In this document: piece by piece, positions 1-6,985 of the stretch | Numbering within the stretch: the stretch's first letter is position 1 | Layout: the number at the start of each line of letters is the position of its first letter | Source: Treponema sp. | Lineage (GTDB): Bacteria > Spirochaetota > Spirochaetia > Treponematales > Treponemataceae | DNA length: 9,045 nt | Direction: 5' to 3' | Assembly (NCBI GenBank): GCA_016293645.1 | Contig: JAEDDW010000075.1 | Location: forward strand, 1-9,045 | The notes under the pieces: model-generated | Database searches by the model: none | What the model was told of the DNA's origin: nothing | Seen by the model: the letters and a program-made list of their open reading frames with translations, nothing else | Made by a program: the position numbers and the translations under genes

Positions 1-575
1 ATTTTTCCTTTGCTTAGATTTTTTATCATTTCTTTCATATCATCAAGTTCACTTGCATGGATTTTCCCGGAAAGTCTGACACCGGTTGCAAACTCTTCCG
101 TCAGATCGCTGATATGAAAAACTTCGATTTTTCTCTTTATTGTTTCATAGATTCCCCAGTCACATTCAAAAGAGAACTGGGAACGTTCAATGTATTCTTC
201 AGTTTCGCAAAGGGCAAGAACTTCCTTTACGCTGTCACCGTAGGCTTTTACAAGGCCACCTGTCCCAAGCAGGGTACCGCCAAAATATCTTGTAACTGTA
301 ACAAGGATGTTTGTGATTCCACTACCCTTGAGAACATCAAGCATGGGTCGACCTGCGGTTCCGCTGGGCTCACCATCATCACTCATGCCACAGGCTTCTG
401 CCTTGAGTCCGCAGATAAAGCAATGGCACACATGGGTTGCATCACTGTAGCGCAACTTCTGCTCATGAAGTTTTTCACGAGCTTCAGCCTGGGTAGTCAC
501 AGTGAAAACTTCCGCAATGAAACGTGAACCTTTTATGTTGATTTCATTTACAGGATTATTGAGCAGAACTTTCAT
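1..575 (-). CDS. yigZ: YigZ/IMPACT family protein, 3' end beyond the window
   Basis: Reading the minus strand from ATG at 575 gives 191 residues with no stop before the left edge, so the C-terminus is missing; the family is about 200 residues, so little is lost. The family signatures are clear: KGSRFIAEVF at residues 15-24, SDDGEPSGTAGRPML at 65-79, and TRYFGGTLLGTGGLVKAY at 95-112, the hallmark of the N-terminal UPF0029 domain. Residues from about 130 on fit the smaller C-terminal DUF1949 domain. The family is related to eukaryotic IMPACT and is thought to act around translation or ribosomes; its exact bacterial role is unsettled. The start is chosen because the conserved N-terminus begins there; a weak GGAAAG lies 4 bases upstream. 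It overlaps the end of the upstream membrane-protein gene by 20 bases, which suggests translational coupling. Identification is confident; function is family knowledge only. Confidence 0.93.
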   Translation of the reverse strand, partial: MKVLLNNPVNEINIKGSRFIAEVFTVTTQAEAREKLHEQKLRYSDATHVCHCFICGLKAEACGMSDDGEPSGTAGRPMLDVLKGSGITNILVTVTRYFGGTLLGTGGLVKAYGDSVKEVLALCETEEYIERSQFSFECDWGIYETIKRKIEVFHISDLTEEFATGVRLSGKIHASELDDMKEMIKNLSKGK

Positions 576-1464
576 TTTCTTTCCGTTCAATCATTCCGTT
601 TACACTCAAAAGAGAATAGTAATACACAGGAATACTTGCATAAGCTTTTGCGAGAATAGTGTACTCATGTATAAAAGCAAAGAATCCAATAATCATTGAA
701 AATATGGTGCTTAAAGAAGATGCTGCCGAGGAGATTCTTGAATTGATGAATACAAGTATGACAATGAAAAAAACATTCTTGAAGCAGATGCTGATCACAA
801 AGCCAATGTAATGGAAATAATTTCTGCCCATGAGGGACAGGCTTTTCACAATGGCAGAGGCAACAGAAATTTTTTTGTCATCTAAAAGTATGTTCCATGT
901 AAACAAAAAGGGTATGGAAATGAAAATCGCAGAGACAAAAAATACGAAACAAAAAACAAGGGCAAGAGAAGCTGCCCTGACGAAATTCACGGTCTGCTGT
1001 TCAGTTCCGTCGTCAAGGAAATAATCAGAGGCAAGCATAAAAATTCTGTCCTTAAAAGTAAGGATCACAAACAAAGCAAGAGCCGCACTGATGGCAAAGA
1101 TGATTGAAAAGACAAATGCCGCACCAAAAGATCTTCTTGTTCTATCCCTGAATCCTGAAGTAAAGACGCGCATGACATCACGCCTGCCAAGAACAACCTT
1201 TGTGAAAAAATTGATGATGCCGTACATGAAGACAAAGGTTGTCCACACGACACCACCGGTAAGAAGCAATGAAATTCCTATTGCAAGATACGAAGGTCTG
1301 CTGCCAGCCGTACTCACCATGGGAGACATGGTCACGCTGAACACGAATGACTGGACGAGATGGAAAAGCAGGATCACAAAAACACATTTGCTCAGCTGCT
1401 GTGAAAGACGTACTCGCACAACTTCCTGCATGCGTCTATATTCAGGTCGGATTAGTTTTCTCAT
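556..1464 (-). CDS. Six-helix integral membrane protein, DUF975-like
   Basis: A 302-residue, strongly hydrophobic protein that I cannot assign to a known function. About six membrane segments are visible: residues 27-47, 58-82, 113-136, 163-189, 215-240 and 250-275. The N-terminus is basic (RKLIRPEYRR) and short basic loops follow helix 2 (GRRDVMR, RDRTRR). The stretch around 195-220 (DDKKISVASAIVKSLSLMGRNYFHY) resembles the 'A-l-k-S-xx-lM-xgn' pattern that precedes a helix in DUF975/YciC-like membrane proteins; that link is inference from topology and one motif. The ATG at 1464 overlaps the parC stop as ATGA, a classic coupling arrangement, and the 3' end overlaps the next gene by 20 bases. 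It is therefore almost surely expressed with parC, though nothing shows that it takes part in topoisomerase function. There is no signal-peptide cleavage site, catalytic motif or metal-binding motif that I can see. Confidence 0.88.
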   Translation of the reverse strand: MRKLIRPEYRRMQEVVRVRLSQQLSKCVFVILLFHLVQSFVFSVTMSPMVSTAGSRPSYLAIGISLLLTGGVVWTTFVFMYGIINFFTKVVLGRRDVMRVFTSGFRDRTRRSFGAAFVFSIIFAISAALALFVILTFKDRIFMLASDYFLDDGTEQQTVNFVRAASLALVFCFVFFVSAIFISIPFLFTWNILLDDKKISVASAIVKSLSLMGRNYFHYIGFVISICFKNVFFIVILVFINSRISSAASSLSTIFSMIIGFFAFIHEYTILAKAYASIPVYYYSLLSVNGMIERKENESSAQ

Positions 1465-3431
1465 AGACCGAGGCTTCCCTGTGGATCTGCAGATTCAACG
1501 GAAACAGATTCCACTTCCTTTGTATCGAGACGGACACCGCCAGCCTTAAGTCCCTTCTCCTCAAAATTCTGGGCCTTGAAATCCTGGGTCAAAGTCTTGA
1601 TGCGAGGCTTCTTTACATAATTGAGGGTAAACTTGAATTTTTCCCTTGTGTCAACGTGAAGAACTTCCATTCCGTCCGGAGCAAAACTGTAATCACGGTT
1701 CATGATCCAGCCGGCGATTCGGCAGCGTTTGATGTAGCACTGCAGTGTCTTTGGATCGCGATAGATTACAGTGAACAGAACCTTGTTTATGATTTCCTTT
1801 TCAGCGTAGTTGCAATAGAACATTCCCTGGTCAACGAAAGTTTTTTCTGCCACATCCTGGACACCCCAGATACCAGTCTTGCGCACAATGAGGATTCTGT
1901 CGTATGGAGTAACCTTGATGATTTCACGACCACCTGAAACCTTTGTTCCAAGATAGCCCTTCTCATCATAACGAAGCGGAATATCGCGCTTGACAACTGT
2001 CTTGACGTCAACAGCACTGAAGGTTGTCACTGTCGTCTGGCGTTCAAGACTGAATGGTTTGTCATTTTCCTGAGCTTCCTTTTCAAGCTTGCGGAATTTT
2101 TCAACCATCGAGTTGAGGTATTCAACAGCGCAAGAAGTAAGGTTCTTGAGCTTGCGGGCGATTTCCTTGAGGCGGTCATTGATGGCCTTTACGGTCTCCC
2201 GGTTTTTGTTGATGTCAAAAAGTGATATGCGTCGGATTGGAATCTGCAAAAGGTGTTCCACATCCTCGTCCGTAATGTCACGGACAAGTTCATCCTTGAA
2301 TGGAACGAATCCCTTGTAGACGGCCTTATAGACATCTTCCTGAGTCTTCTGGGTTTCAATTGCCTTGTAGATGCGCTCCTCAATGAAGATACGCTCGAGA
2401 GTGCGCATGTGAAGTTCATCAGTGAGCTTGCCGCGTTCAAATTCAAGCTCGTCCTTGATGATGGCGGTAAGTTTCTTTGCATAATACTTGATGATTTCAG
2501 TTGCAGTCATGACCACAGGCTGATTGTCCTTGATTACAAGCATCTGACATGAAATTGATTTTTCGCAGTCAGTATATGCATAAAGGGCATCGACAACATC
2601 CTTGGAGTAGACACCACGAGGAAGCTTGATTTCAATGTTACAGTGGTCAGTGGTAAAGTTTTCTACGGAACTGATCTTTATCTTGCCTGCTTTATAGGCA
2701 GCGTCGATGGAATCAAGAAGCGCCTTTGCATTGGTATCAAGAGGAAGTTCAGTGATTACGATTTTCTTTTCATCGCTTGTGTCAAACTTTGCACGTGTAA
2801 CGATTTTTCCGTTTCCATCGTTGTAGTTGCTTACATCTATGAGACCACCCGTCGCAACATCAGGGAGAACGGCAAATGGTTCCCCCTTGAGACACTTGAT
2901 TTCCGCATCGATGACTTCAAGAAGGTTGTACGGAAGGATCTTTGTGCTCATTCCGACTGCAATGCCTTCGGCTCCAATCAAAAGAACAACAGGAAGCTTT
3001 GCACGGTAAACTTCCGGCTCAAGGCTACGTCCGTCATAGTTTGGAACGTAGTGGGTGATGTTTTTGTTTGTTACAAGGAATTCCTTTGCGATGGGAAGAA
3101 CGCGGCATTCAATGTAACGCCCTGCCGATGCACCGTCGCCAGTGAACTTGTTGCCGAAGTTTCCCTGTTTGTCGATGAAGATTTCCTTGTTGGCAAGGTT
3201 TACCAGAGCCCCGTAAATGGAAGCATCACCATGGGGATGGTATTCCATGGCGCGTCCGACGACATACTGAACCTTCTTGAAAAGTCCGTCATTCACTTCA
3301 AAAAGAGTGTGCATGATGCGGCGCTGAACAGGCTTGAGTCCATCCTCAAGGTCAGGAATCGCACGGTCGCGGATAACATACGAAGCGTATTCTATGAAGT
3401 TCTTGTCAAATATATTCTTTACAAAAGCCAC
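1461..3431 (-). CDS. parC: DNA topoisomerase IV subunit A (ParC)
   Basis: A 656-residue type IIA topoisomerase breakage-rejoining subunit, partner of the ParE encoded just upstream; together they would decatenate daughter chromosomes and relax supercoils in an ATP-dependent reaction. Visible signatures: GLKPVQRRI at 31-39, HPHGD at 65-69, the catalytic Arg-Tyr pair R105-Y106 in AGRYIECR, and EGIAVGMST at 155-163. A charged coiled-coil-like stretch covers roughly 320-470, followed by a degenerate beta-pinwheel C-terminal region. No GyrA-box (QRRGGKG type) is present and the chain is far shorter than GyrA, which favours topoisomerase IV over gyrase. The start is GTG at 3431, preceded at 5 bases by AAGGAG and opening with MAFVKNIFDKNFIEYASYVI, typical of the family. 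Positions equivalent to GyrA Ser83 and Asp87 are Ala70 and Gly74, which is relevant to quinolone response. The stop overlaps the next ATG by 4 bases. Confidence 0.96.
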   Translation of the reverse strand: MAFVKNIFDKNFIEYASYVIRDRAIPDLEDGLKPVQRRIMHTLFEVNDGLFKKVQYVVGRAMEYHPHGDASIYGALVNLANKEIFIDKQGNFGNKFTGDGASAGRYIECRVLPIAKEFLVTNKNITHYVPNYDGRSLEPEVYRAKLPVVLLIGAEGIAVGMSTKILPYNLLEVIDAEIKCLKGEPFAVLPDVATGGLIDVSNYNDGNGKIVTRAKFDTSDEKKIVITELPLDTNAKALLDSIDAAYKAGKIKISSVENFTTDHCNIEIKLPRGVYSKDVVDALYAYTDCEKSISCQMLVIKDNQPVVMTATEIIKYYAKKLTAIIKDELEFERGKLTDELHMRTLERIFIEERIYKAIETQKTQEDVYKAVYKGFVPFKDELVRDITDEDVEHLLQIPIRRISLFDINKNRETVKAINDRLKEIARKLKNLTSCAVEYLNSMVEKFRKLEKEAQENDKPFSLERQTTVTTFSAVDVKTVVKRDIPLRYDEKGYLGTKVSGGREIIKVTPYDRILIVRKTGIWGVQDVAEKTFVDQGMFYCNYAEKEIINKVLFTVIYRDPKTLQCYIKRCRIAGWIMNRDYSFAPDGMEVLHVDTREKFKFTLNYVKKPRIKTLTQDFKAQNFEEKGLKAGGVRLDTKEVESVSVESADPQGSLGL

Positions 3432-3436
3432 AATTT

Positions 3437-3442
3437 CTCCTT
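3437..3442 (-). promoter_or_regulatory. parC Shine-Dalgarno AAGGAG
   Basis: AAGGAG on the minus strand lies 5 bases before the GTG start of parC and decides that start. Its first two bases are also the last two of the right arm of an 8-bp hairpin (3441-3460), so folding of the leader could compete with ribosome access. Confidence 0.8.
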
Positions 3443-3460
3443 AAGGGGAGTCCCCCTTAA
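3441..3460 (-). repeat. Perfect 8-bp inverted repeat abutting the parC ribosome site
   Basis: TTAAGGGG-AGTC-CCCCTTAA: two perfect 8-base arms around a 4-base loop. In the parE-parC transcript this hairpin ends inside the parC Shine-Dalgarno. There is no T-run after it, so it is not an intrinsic terminator. It belongs to the palindrome cluster that fills the parE-parC gap. Confidence 0.75.
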
Positions 3461-3473
3461 TAATCCCCCTTTC

Positions 3474-3526
3474 TTTGAGGGGAGAGGAACCCCCTACTCG
3501 GAAGCGAGGGTTTCTCTCCCCTCAAA
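3474..3526 (-). repeat. Long 19-bp inverted repeat between parE and parC
   Basis: The left arm TTTGAGGGGAGAGGAACCC (3474-3492) pairs with the right arm at 3508-3526 at 18 of 19 positions; the one odd pair is G-T and may wobble. The 15-base centre itself holds CTCG-GAAG-CGAG (3497-3508), so the whole can fold as one extended hairpin with an apical stem. It lacks a T-run and therefore is not a standard terminator. Such an element inside an operon could be an mRNA stabiliser or processing site, or an inserted REP/MITE-like interspersed repeat; from one copy I cannot tell which. Confidence 0.8.
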
Positions 3527-3548
3527 CTCCCTTCTCTTCCCGGCACCG

Positions 3549-3567
3549 CTTAGGGCTCTGCCCTAAG
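3549..3567 (-). repeat. Perfect 8-bp inverted repeat just after parE
   Basis: CTTAGGGC-TCT-GCCCTAAG: perfect 8-base arms with a 3-base loop, 16 bases after the parE stop on the transcribed strand. G+C-rich and tightly looped, but with no T-run on either side, so a poor intrinsic terminator. It is the third palindrome of the parE-parC gap and probably part of the same inserted element. Confidence 0.75.
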
Positions 3568-3583
3568 AACCCGACGAGAAACA

Positions 3584-5818
3584 TCAGGCATCAATCTCTG
3601 CATTTGAAAGCAGGTTCTTTTCGATGAACTTGCGGCGCTCCGGTGTGTTCTTACCCATGTAGAAGGCAAGAAGCTGCGGAATAATCTTGAGCTGGCTTAC
3701 TTCAACCGGAGTAAGACGGATCGTTTCCGGCGCAATGAACTGCTTGAATTCACTTGGGTTGATCTCACCGAGACCCTTGAAGCGGCTTGTCTCACTGCCC
3801 TTTCCAAGTTTTTCCTGGGCTGCATCACGTTCCGCCTCAGAATAGCAGTAGATGTTCTCTTTCTTTGTGCGCACGCGGAACAACGGAGTCTCCAGAATGA
3901 ACACGCGTCCCGTAGTCACAAGTTCCTCAAAGTAGCCGAGGAAGAATGTAAGAAGCAGATTGCGGATATGGAAACCGTCGTTATCGGCATCAGTTGCGAT
4001 GACGATCTTTGAATACTTGAGGTTTTCCGCGCTGTCTTCGATACCAAGGGCGCACATGAGCTGATGAAGCTCATCGTTGTTGTAGATGTCGCTTTGACGC
4101 TTTCCATACATGTTTTCAGGCTTACCCTTGAGACGGAATATAGCCTGATTGCCCGCATCTCTTGAGTGGGTCATTACACCTGCCGCAGAATCTCCCTCAG
4201 TGATGAAGATCATGGAATCCTCACCCTTTGGTCCATCTTCGAGATGATATTTGCAGTCATCAAGTTTAGGAATGCGGATGCTCATTTTCTTTGCCGCTTC
4301 CTTCTGCTTCTTTTTTACGTCTGCAAGTTCCGTGCGCATCTTTTCATTGTGCTCGATCTTCTGCTTGATACGCTCGGCTGCCTTTGGATTTTTATGGAGC
4401 CATGCATCAAGGCCTGACTGAGTTTCCGCAACAATCCAATCCTTGATGTCCGTGTTTCCAAGCTTGTTCTTTGTCTGGCTTTCAAACACTGGATCCTTGA
4501 TCTTGACGAGAACTGCCGCAGTCATACCTTCGCGGATATCTTCCGGAGCATAGTTCACACCAAAGAAGTCGCGTATTCCGTTTCTGAAACCTTCCTTGAA
4601 GGCCGCAAGATGGGTTCCGCCGTCAGATGTATACTGTCCGTTTACAAATGAGAAATAGTTTTCGCCGTAAGCATTTGTATGGGTGAATGCAAATTTCAAA
4701 TGATCACCGTCGTAATCGCCTATTTCATAGAGAGGTGCAAGTTCGTTCTGCTTTGAATCGTCCGTTCCGCCAAGTTCCTTATTTAAAAGATCAAGAAGTC
4801 CCCTGTCGCTTTTGTATTCAACTCCGTTGAGCTTGAGTGTAAGTCCCGGGTTAAGGTAGGCATAGTTCCACATCCTTTTTTCGACATATTCCATGTTGAA
4901 CATGTACTTGCCGAAAATCTCTTCATCAGGTACGAATTCAAAGTATGTTCCGTTTTTCTGAGGATTCTTGAGGGCTCCTGTCTTCTGGGAGATGAGCTTG
5001 CCTTTCTCAAAGACTGCATCGGTACATTTTCCGTCGCGGACTGAAACTACGCGGAAGAATGAAGAAAGGGCATTTACAGCCTTTGTACCGACACCGTTCA
5101 TTCCGACTGAGAACTGGAAAACATCGTCGTTGTATTTTGCACCGGTGTTGATCTGGCTTACGCATTCAACGACCTTTCCAAGAGGAATGCCACGTCCGTA
5201 GTCGCGAACCTTTACACGGCCGTCTACTACGGAAACCTCAATCTGTTTACCGAAGCCAACGATGAATTCATCAATCGAGTTGTCGATCACTTCCTTTATG
5301 AGAACGTAGATACCGTCATTTTCATTATTGCCATTACCAAGACGTCCGATGTACATTCCGGATCTAAGGCGGATGTGCTCAAGGGCATCAAGATGCTTGA
5401 TCTTGTCGTCACCGTAATCCTGGACTTCCTTCTTTTCACGCTGGCTTGCAGGATCTATCTGCTTTGCTGCGGCAAGTTTCTTTTCTGCATCCTCAGCCTT
5501 TGTCGCTGCCTTGAGGACACCCTTGTCTTCTGCCGAAGCCTTCTTTGTCTTCTTTACAGTTTTTGCATTGGCCCATGCACTGAATTTTTCCGGTTCAGCT
5601 TTTGATGCCGTCGGTTTTGCGGCAGCTTTAGAAGCAGCCTTGGAAGCCACTGTTTTTGCAGATGCCTTTACAGGAGATTTTGCCTCAGTTTTTGCAGCAG
5701 CGGTCTTCTTTGCAGCAGTCGCTTTTACAGACGATGCTTTTTTTGCTGCAGACGCAGCCTTACCAGCCCCAGTCTTCTTTGCAACCGGAGTTGCTTTCTT
5801 TTCGATTTTTCCACCCAT
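3584..5818 (-). CDS. parE: DNA topoisomerase IV subunit B (ParE) with Lys/Ala-rich N-terminal tail
   Basis: The ATPase subunit of topoisomerase IV, 744 residues from ATG at 5818; E. coli ParE is about 630. The excess is a basic, low-complexity tail of about 135 residues ahead of the GHKL domain. Positions below are from this ATG. ATPase signatures: EVIDNSIDE at 176-184 (catalytic Glu), DYGRGIP at 206-212, the ATP-lid GMNGVGTKAVNAL at 239-251, and QTKNKLG with the QTK-loop Lys at 448-454. The TOPRIM domain shows EGDSAAG at 541-547, DADNDG at 610-615 with all three acidic metal ligands, and RFKGLGEI at 679-686. An upstream in-frame TTG at 5854 would add 12 residues, but only about 8 bases separate it from the start point predicted from the -10 box at 5869-5874, so ATG is preferred; neither start has a good Shine-Dalgarno. 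The stop is 152 bases before parC. Gyrase B is the alternative name, but the partner lacks a GyrA-box. Confidence 0.95.
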   Translation of the reverse strand: MGGKIEKKATPVAKKTGAGKAASAAKKASSVKATAAKKTAAAKTEAKSPVKASAKTVASKAASKAAAKPTASKAEPEKFSAWANAKTVKKTKKASAEDKGVLKAATKAEDAEKKLAAAKQIDPASQREKKEVQDYGDDKIKHLDALEHIRLRSGMYIGRLGNGNNENDGIYVLIKEVIDNSIDEFIVGFGKQIEVSVVDGRVKVRDYGRGIPLGKVVECVSQINTGAKYNDDVFQFSVGMNGVGTKAVNALSSFFRVVSVRDGKCTDAVFEKGKLISQKTGALKNPQKNGTYFEFVPDEEIFGKYMFNMEYVEKRMWNYAYLNPGLTLKLNGVEYKSDRGLLDLLNKELGGTDDSKQNELAPLYEIGDYDGDHLKFAFTHTNAYGENYFSFVNGQYTSDGGTHLAAFKEGFRNGIRDFFGVNYAPEDIREGMTAAVLVKIKDPVFESQTKNKLGNTDIKDWIVAETQSGLDAWLHKNPKAAERIKQKIEHNEKMRTELADVKKKQKEAAKKMSIRIPKLDDCKYHLEDGPKGEDSMIFITEGDSAAGVMTHSRDAGNQAIFRLKGKPENMYGKRQSDIYNNDELHQLMCALGIEDSAENLKYSKIVIATDADNDGFHIRNLLLTFFLGYFEELVTTGRVFILETPLFRVRTKKENIYCYSEAERDAAQEKLGKGSETSRFKGLGEINPSEFKQFIAPETIRLTPVEVSQLKIIPQLLAFYMGKNTPERRKFIEKNLLSNAEIDA

Positions 5819-5838
5819 GGAATTTATTCTATTGTAAG

Positions 5839-5873
5839 TTGTGATTTTTTTCAATAAAATGCTATCTTATTAT
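5839..5873 (+). promoter_or_regulatory. Possible mraY promoter
   Basis: On the plus strand TATTAT (5868-5873) is a fair -10 box, placed so that transcription would start near 5880 and leave an 18-base leader carrying the mraY Shine-Dalgarno. The upstream match is poor: a T-run at 5845-5850 has 17-base spacing, or TTGTGA at 5839-5844 could pair with TATCTT at 5863. Tentative. Confidence 0.4.
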
Positions 5874-5874
5874 A
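5869..5874 (-). promoter_or_regulatory. -10 box of the parE operon promoter
   Basis: A perfect TATAAT on the minus strand, 50 bases before the preferred parE ATG. No convincing -35 is seen at 16-18 bases upstream (AGTTTA-like at best). It overlaps, on the opposite strand, the best -10 candidate for mraY, so the two transcription units may compete for polymerase. Confidence 0.55.
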
Positions 5875-5884
5875 GAACACAATT

Positions 5885-5890
5885 AAGGGG
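5885..5890 (+). promoter_or_regulatory. mraY Shine-Dalgarno AAGGGG
   Basis: AAGGGG lies 7 bases before the TTG at 5898 and supports that rare start over the ATG at 5919, for which the spacing would be far too long. Confidence 0.7.
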
Positions 5891-5897
5891 ATAAACT

Positions 5898-6968
5898 TTG
5901 ATTTACTATCTTGGTGGCATGCTCAAGGAATTCTGGGGACCAGCCAGACTTCTTCAGTCATATGCAGTACTTATCGGTCTTGCTCTCTACACTGGTTTCG
6001 CACTTGTAAAATTCATTCTTCCAAAACTTTATAAATTTCTTCCTTCTGACAGAGGCCGTGAATTCACATTGACAAAGGAGACTGCGAAGGGAAAGCCAAC
6101 CGGTTCCGGAGTGGTTTTCATAACAGTCTTTGCAATCCTTTCAGTTCTTTTTGCACCCCTTGATTATCTCCAGTCAGGAATACTGATCCTCACCTGGTTC
6201 ATGATGCTTACCGGATATCTTGATGACCGCAGCGAAAAAGGATGGGGGGAATACCTCAAGGCTTTTCTTGACCTGGTGATCACTGTAGCAGCGTCATTTC
6301 TCCTCATGCATTATCTTTCTTCAAATTCTGCAGACGGAACTCTTTCATTCTGGTTTCCTTTCTTTGCAAAACCGCTTGTAATTCCGTCATGGCTCTATGT
6401 CATCATCACAGTGGTGATGCTCTGGGTTTCTGTAAACACGACAAACTGTACGGACGGTGTCGATGGCTTGAGTTCAACTCTGGTACTGGTGGCACTTTTT
6501 ACAATGGGATTCATCTTCTATGTCATCCTGGGACACAAGGACATTGCAACTTATCTTCTTGTTCCGCATTTGAAAGACGGAGCTTCATGGGCAATCATCA
6601 CATTCTGTCTTGCAGGTGTACTCATGGGTTACCTGTGGCACAATGCTTTTCCTAGTTCCGTTTTGATGGGAGATGCAGGCAGCCGCGCACTGGGATTTTT
6701 CATCGGTGTATGCGTAATGATCAGCGGCAATCCGCTTCTTTTTCTGGCAACTTCATCCATCATCTTCATCAACGGTGGTGTCGGACTTCTCAAGGTTGCA
6801 CTCAAAAGATTTTTCCATATCTGCATTTTTGAAAACATCAGATTCCCTCTCCACGACCATATGAGAAAAAATCTTGGATGGTCTCCTACACAGGTTCTGT
6901 TAAAATTCCTCATCATCCAGCTTTTGATCACAATCGCAATGATGGGCATCTTCTTCAAGCTCAGATAG
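5898..6968 (+). CDS. mraY: Phospho-N-acetylmuramoyl-pentapeptide transferase (MraY)
   Basis: A 356-residue polytopic enzyme, close to the family's 320-360, that moves phospho-MurNAc-pentapeptide from UDP to undecaprenyl phosphate to make lipid I, the first membrane step of peptidoglycan synthesis. Family landmarks in order: KGKPTGSG at 64-71 in place of the usual KGTPTMGG, the Asp pair D109-D110 in GYLDDR, NTTNCTDGVDG at 180-190 (usually N-x-x-N-L-T-D-G-L-D-G), WHNAFPSSVLMGDAGS at 247-262 with the catalytic-site D259, and H319-D320-H321 where most MraY proteins have three histidines. About ten membrane segments alternate with these cytoplasmic loops. It starts at TTG 5898, supported by AAGGGG 7 bases upstream, and is divergent from parE. 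fabF follows after 32 bases, so the pair is probably one operon; no other mur or division genes are in view. A WecA/TagO-type GlcNAc- or sugar-phosphate transferase is the alternative, but the WHN...MGDAGS spacing and C-terminal histidines fit MraY better. Confidence 0.88.
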   Translation: MIYYLGGMLKEFWGPARLLQSYAVLIGLALYTGFALVKFILPKLYKFLPSDRGREFTLTKETAKGKPTGSGVVFITVFAILSVLFAPLDYLQSGILILTWFMMLTGYLDDRSEKGWGEYLKAFLDLVITVAASFLLMHYLSSNSADGTLSFWFPFFAKPLVIPSWLYVIITVVMLWVSVNTTNCTDGVDGLSSTLVLVALFTMGFIFYVILGHKDIATYLLVPHLKDGASWAIITFCLAGVLMGYLWHNAFPSSVLMGDAGSRALGFFIGVCVMISGNPLLFLATSSIIFINGGVGLLKVALKRFFHICIFENIRFPLHDHMRKNLGWSPTQVLLKFLIIQLLITIAMMGIFFKLR

Positions 6969-6985
6969 AAAAATTCCAGAAAGTC

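Noticed and set aside
57..527. Plus-strand open frame opposite yigZ
   Set aside because: The minus strand encodes an unmistakable YigZ protein over the same bases; the plus frame shows no motif or ribosome site.
3474..3526. Intrinsic terminator after parE
   Set aside because: The stem is long, but neither strand has a T-run after it; parC would also be cut off from the only clear promoter upstream.
2643..3566. Long plus-strand open frame (307 codons) opposite parC
   Set aside because: It lies wholly opposite parC and its palindromic leader, has Cys/Phe/Val-rich composition without recognisable motifs, no ribosome site, and is the usual shadow of a G+C-balanced gene.
5511..5837. Ala/Phe-rich plus-strand frame opposite the ParE tail
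   Set aside because: It is the antisense reading of the Lys/Ala-rich repeats (AAG/GCx codons), which gives Phe/Ala strings by composition alone.
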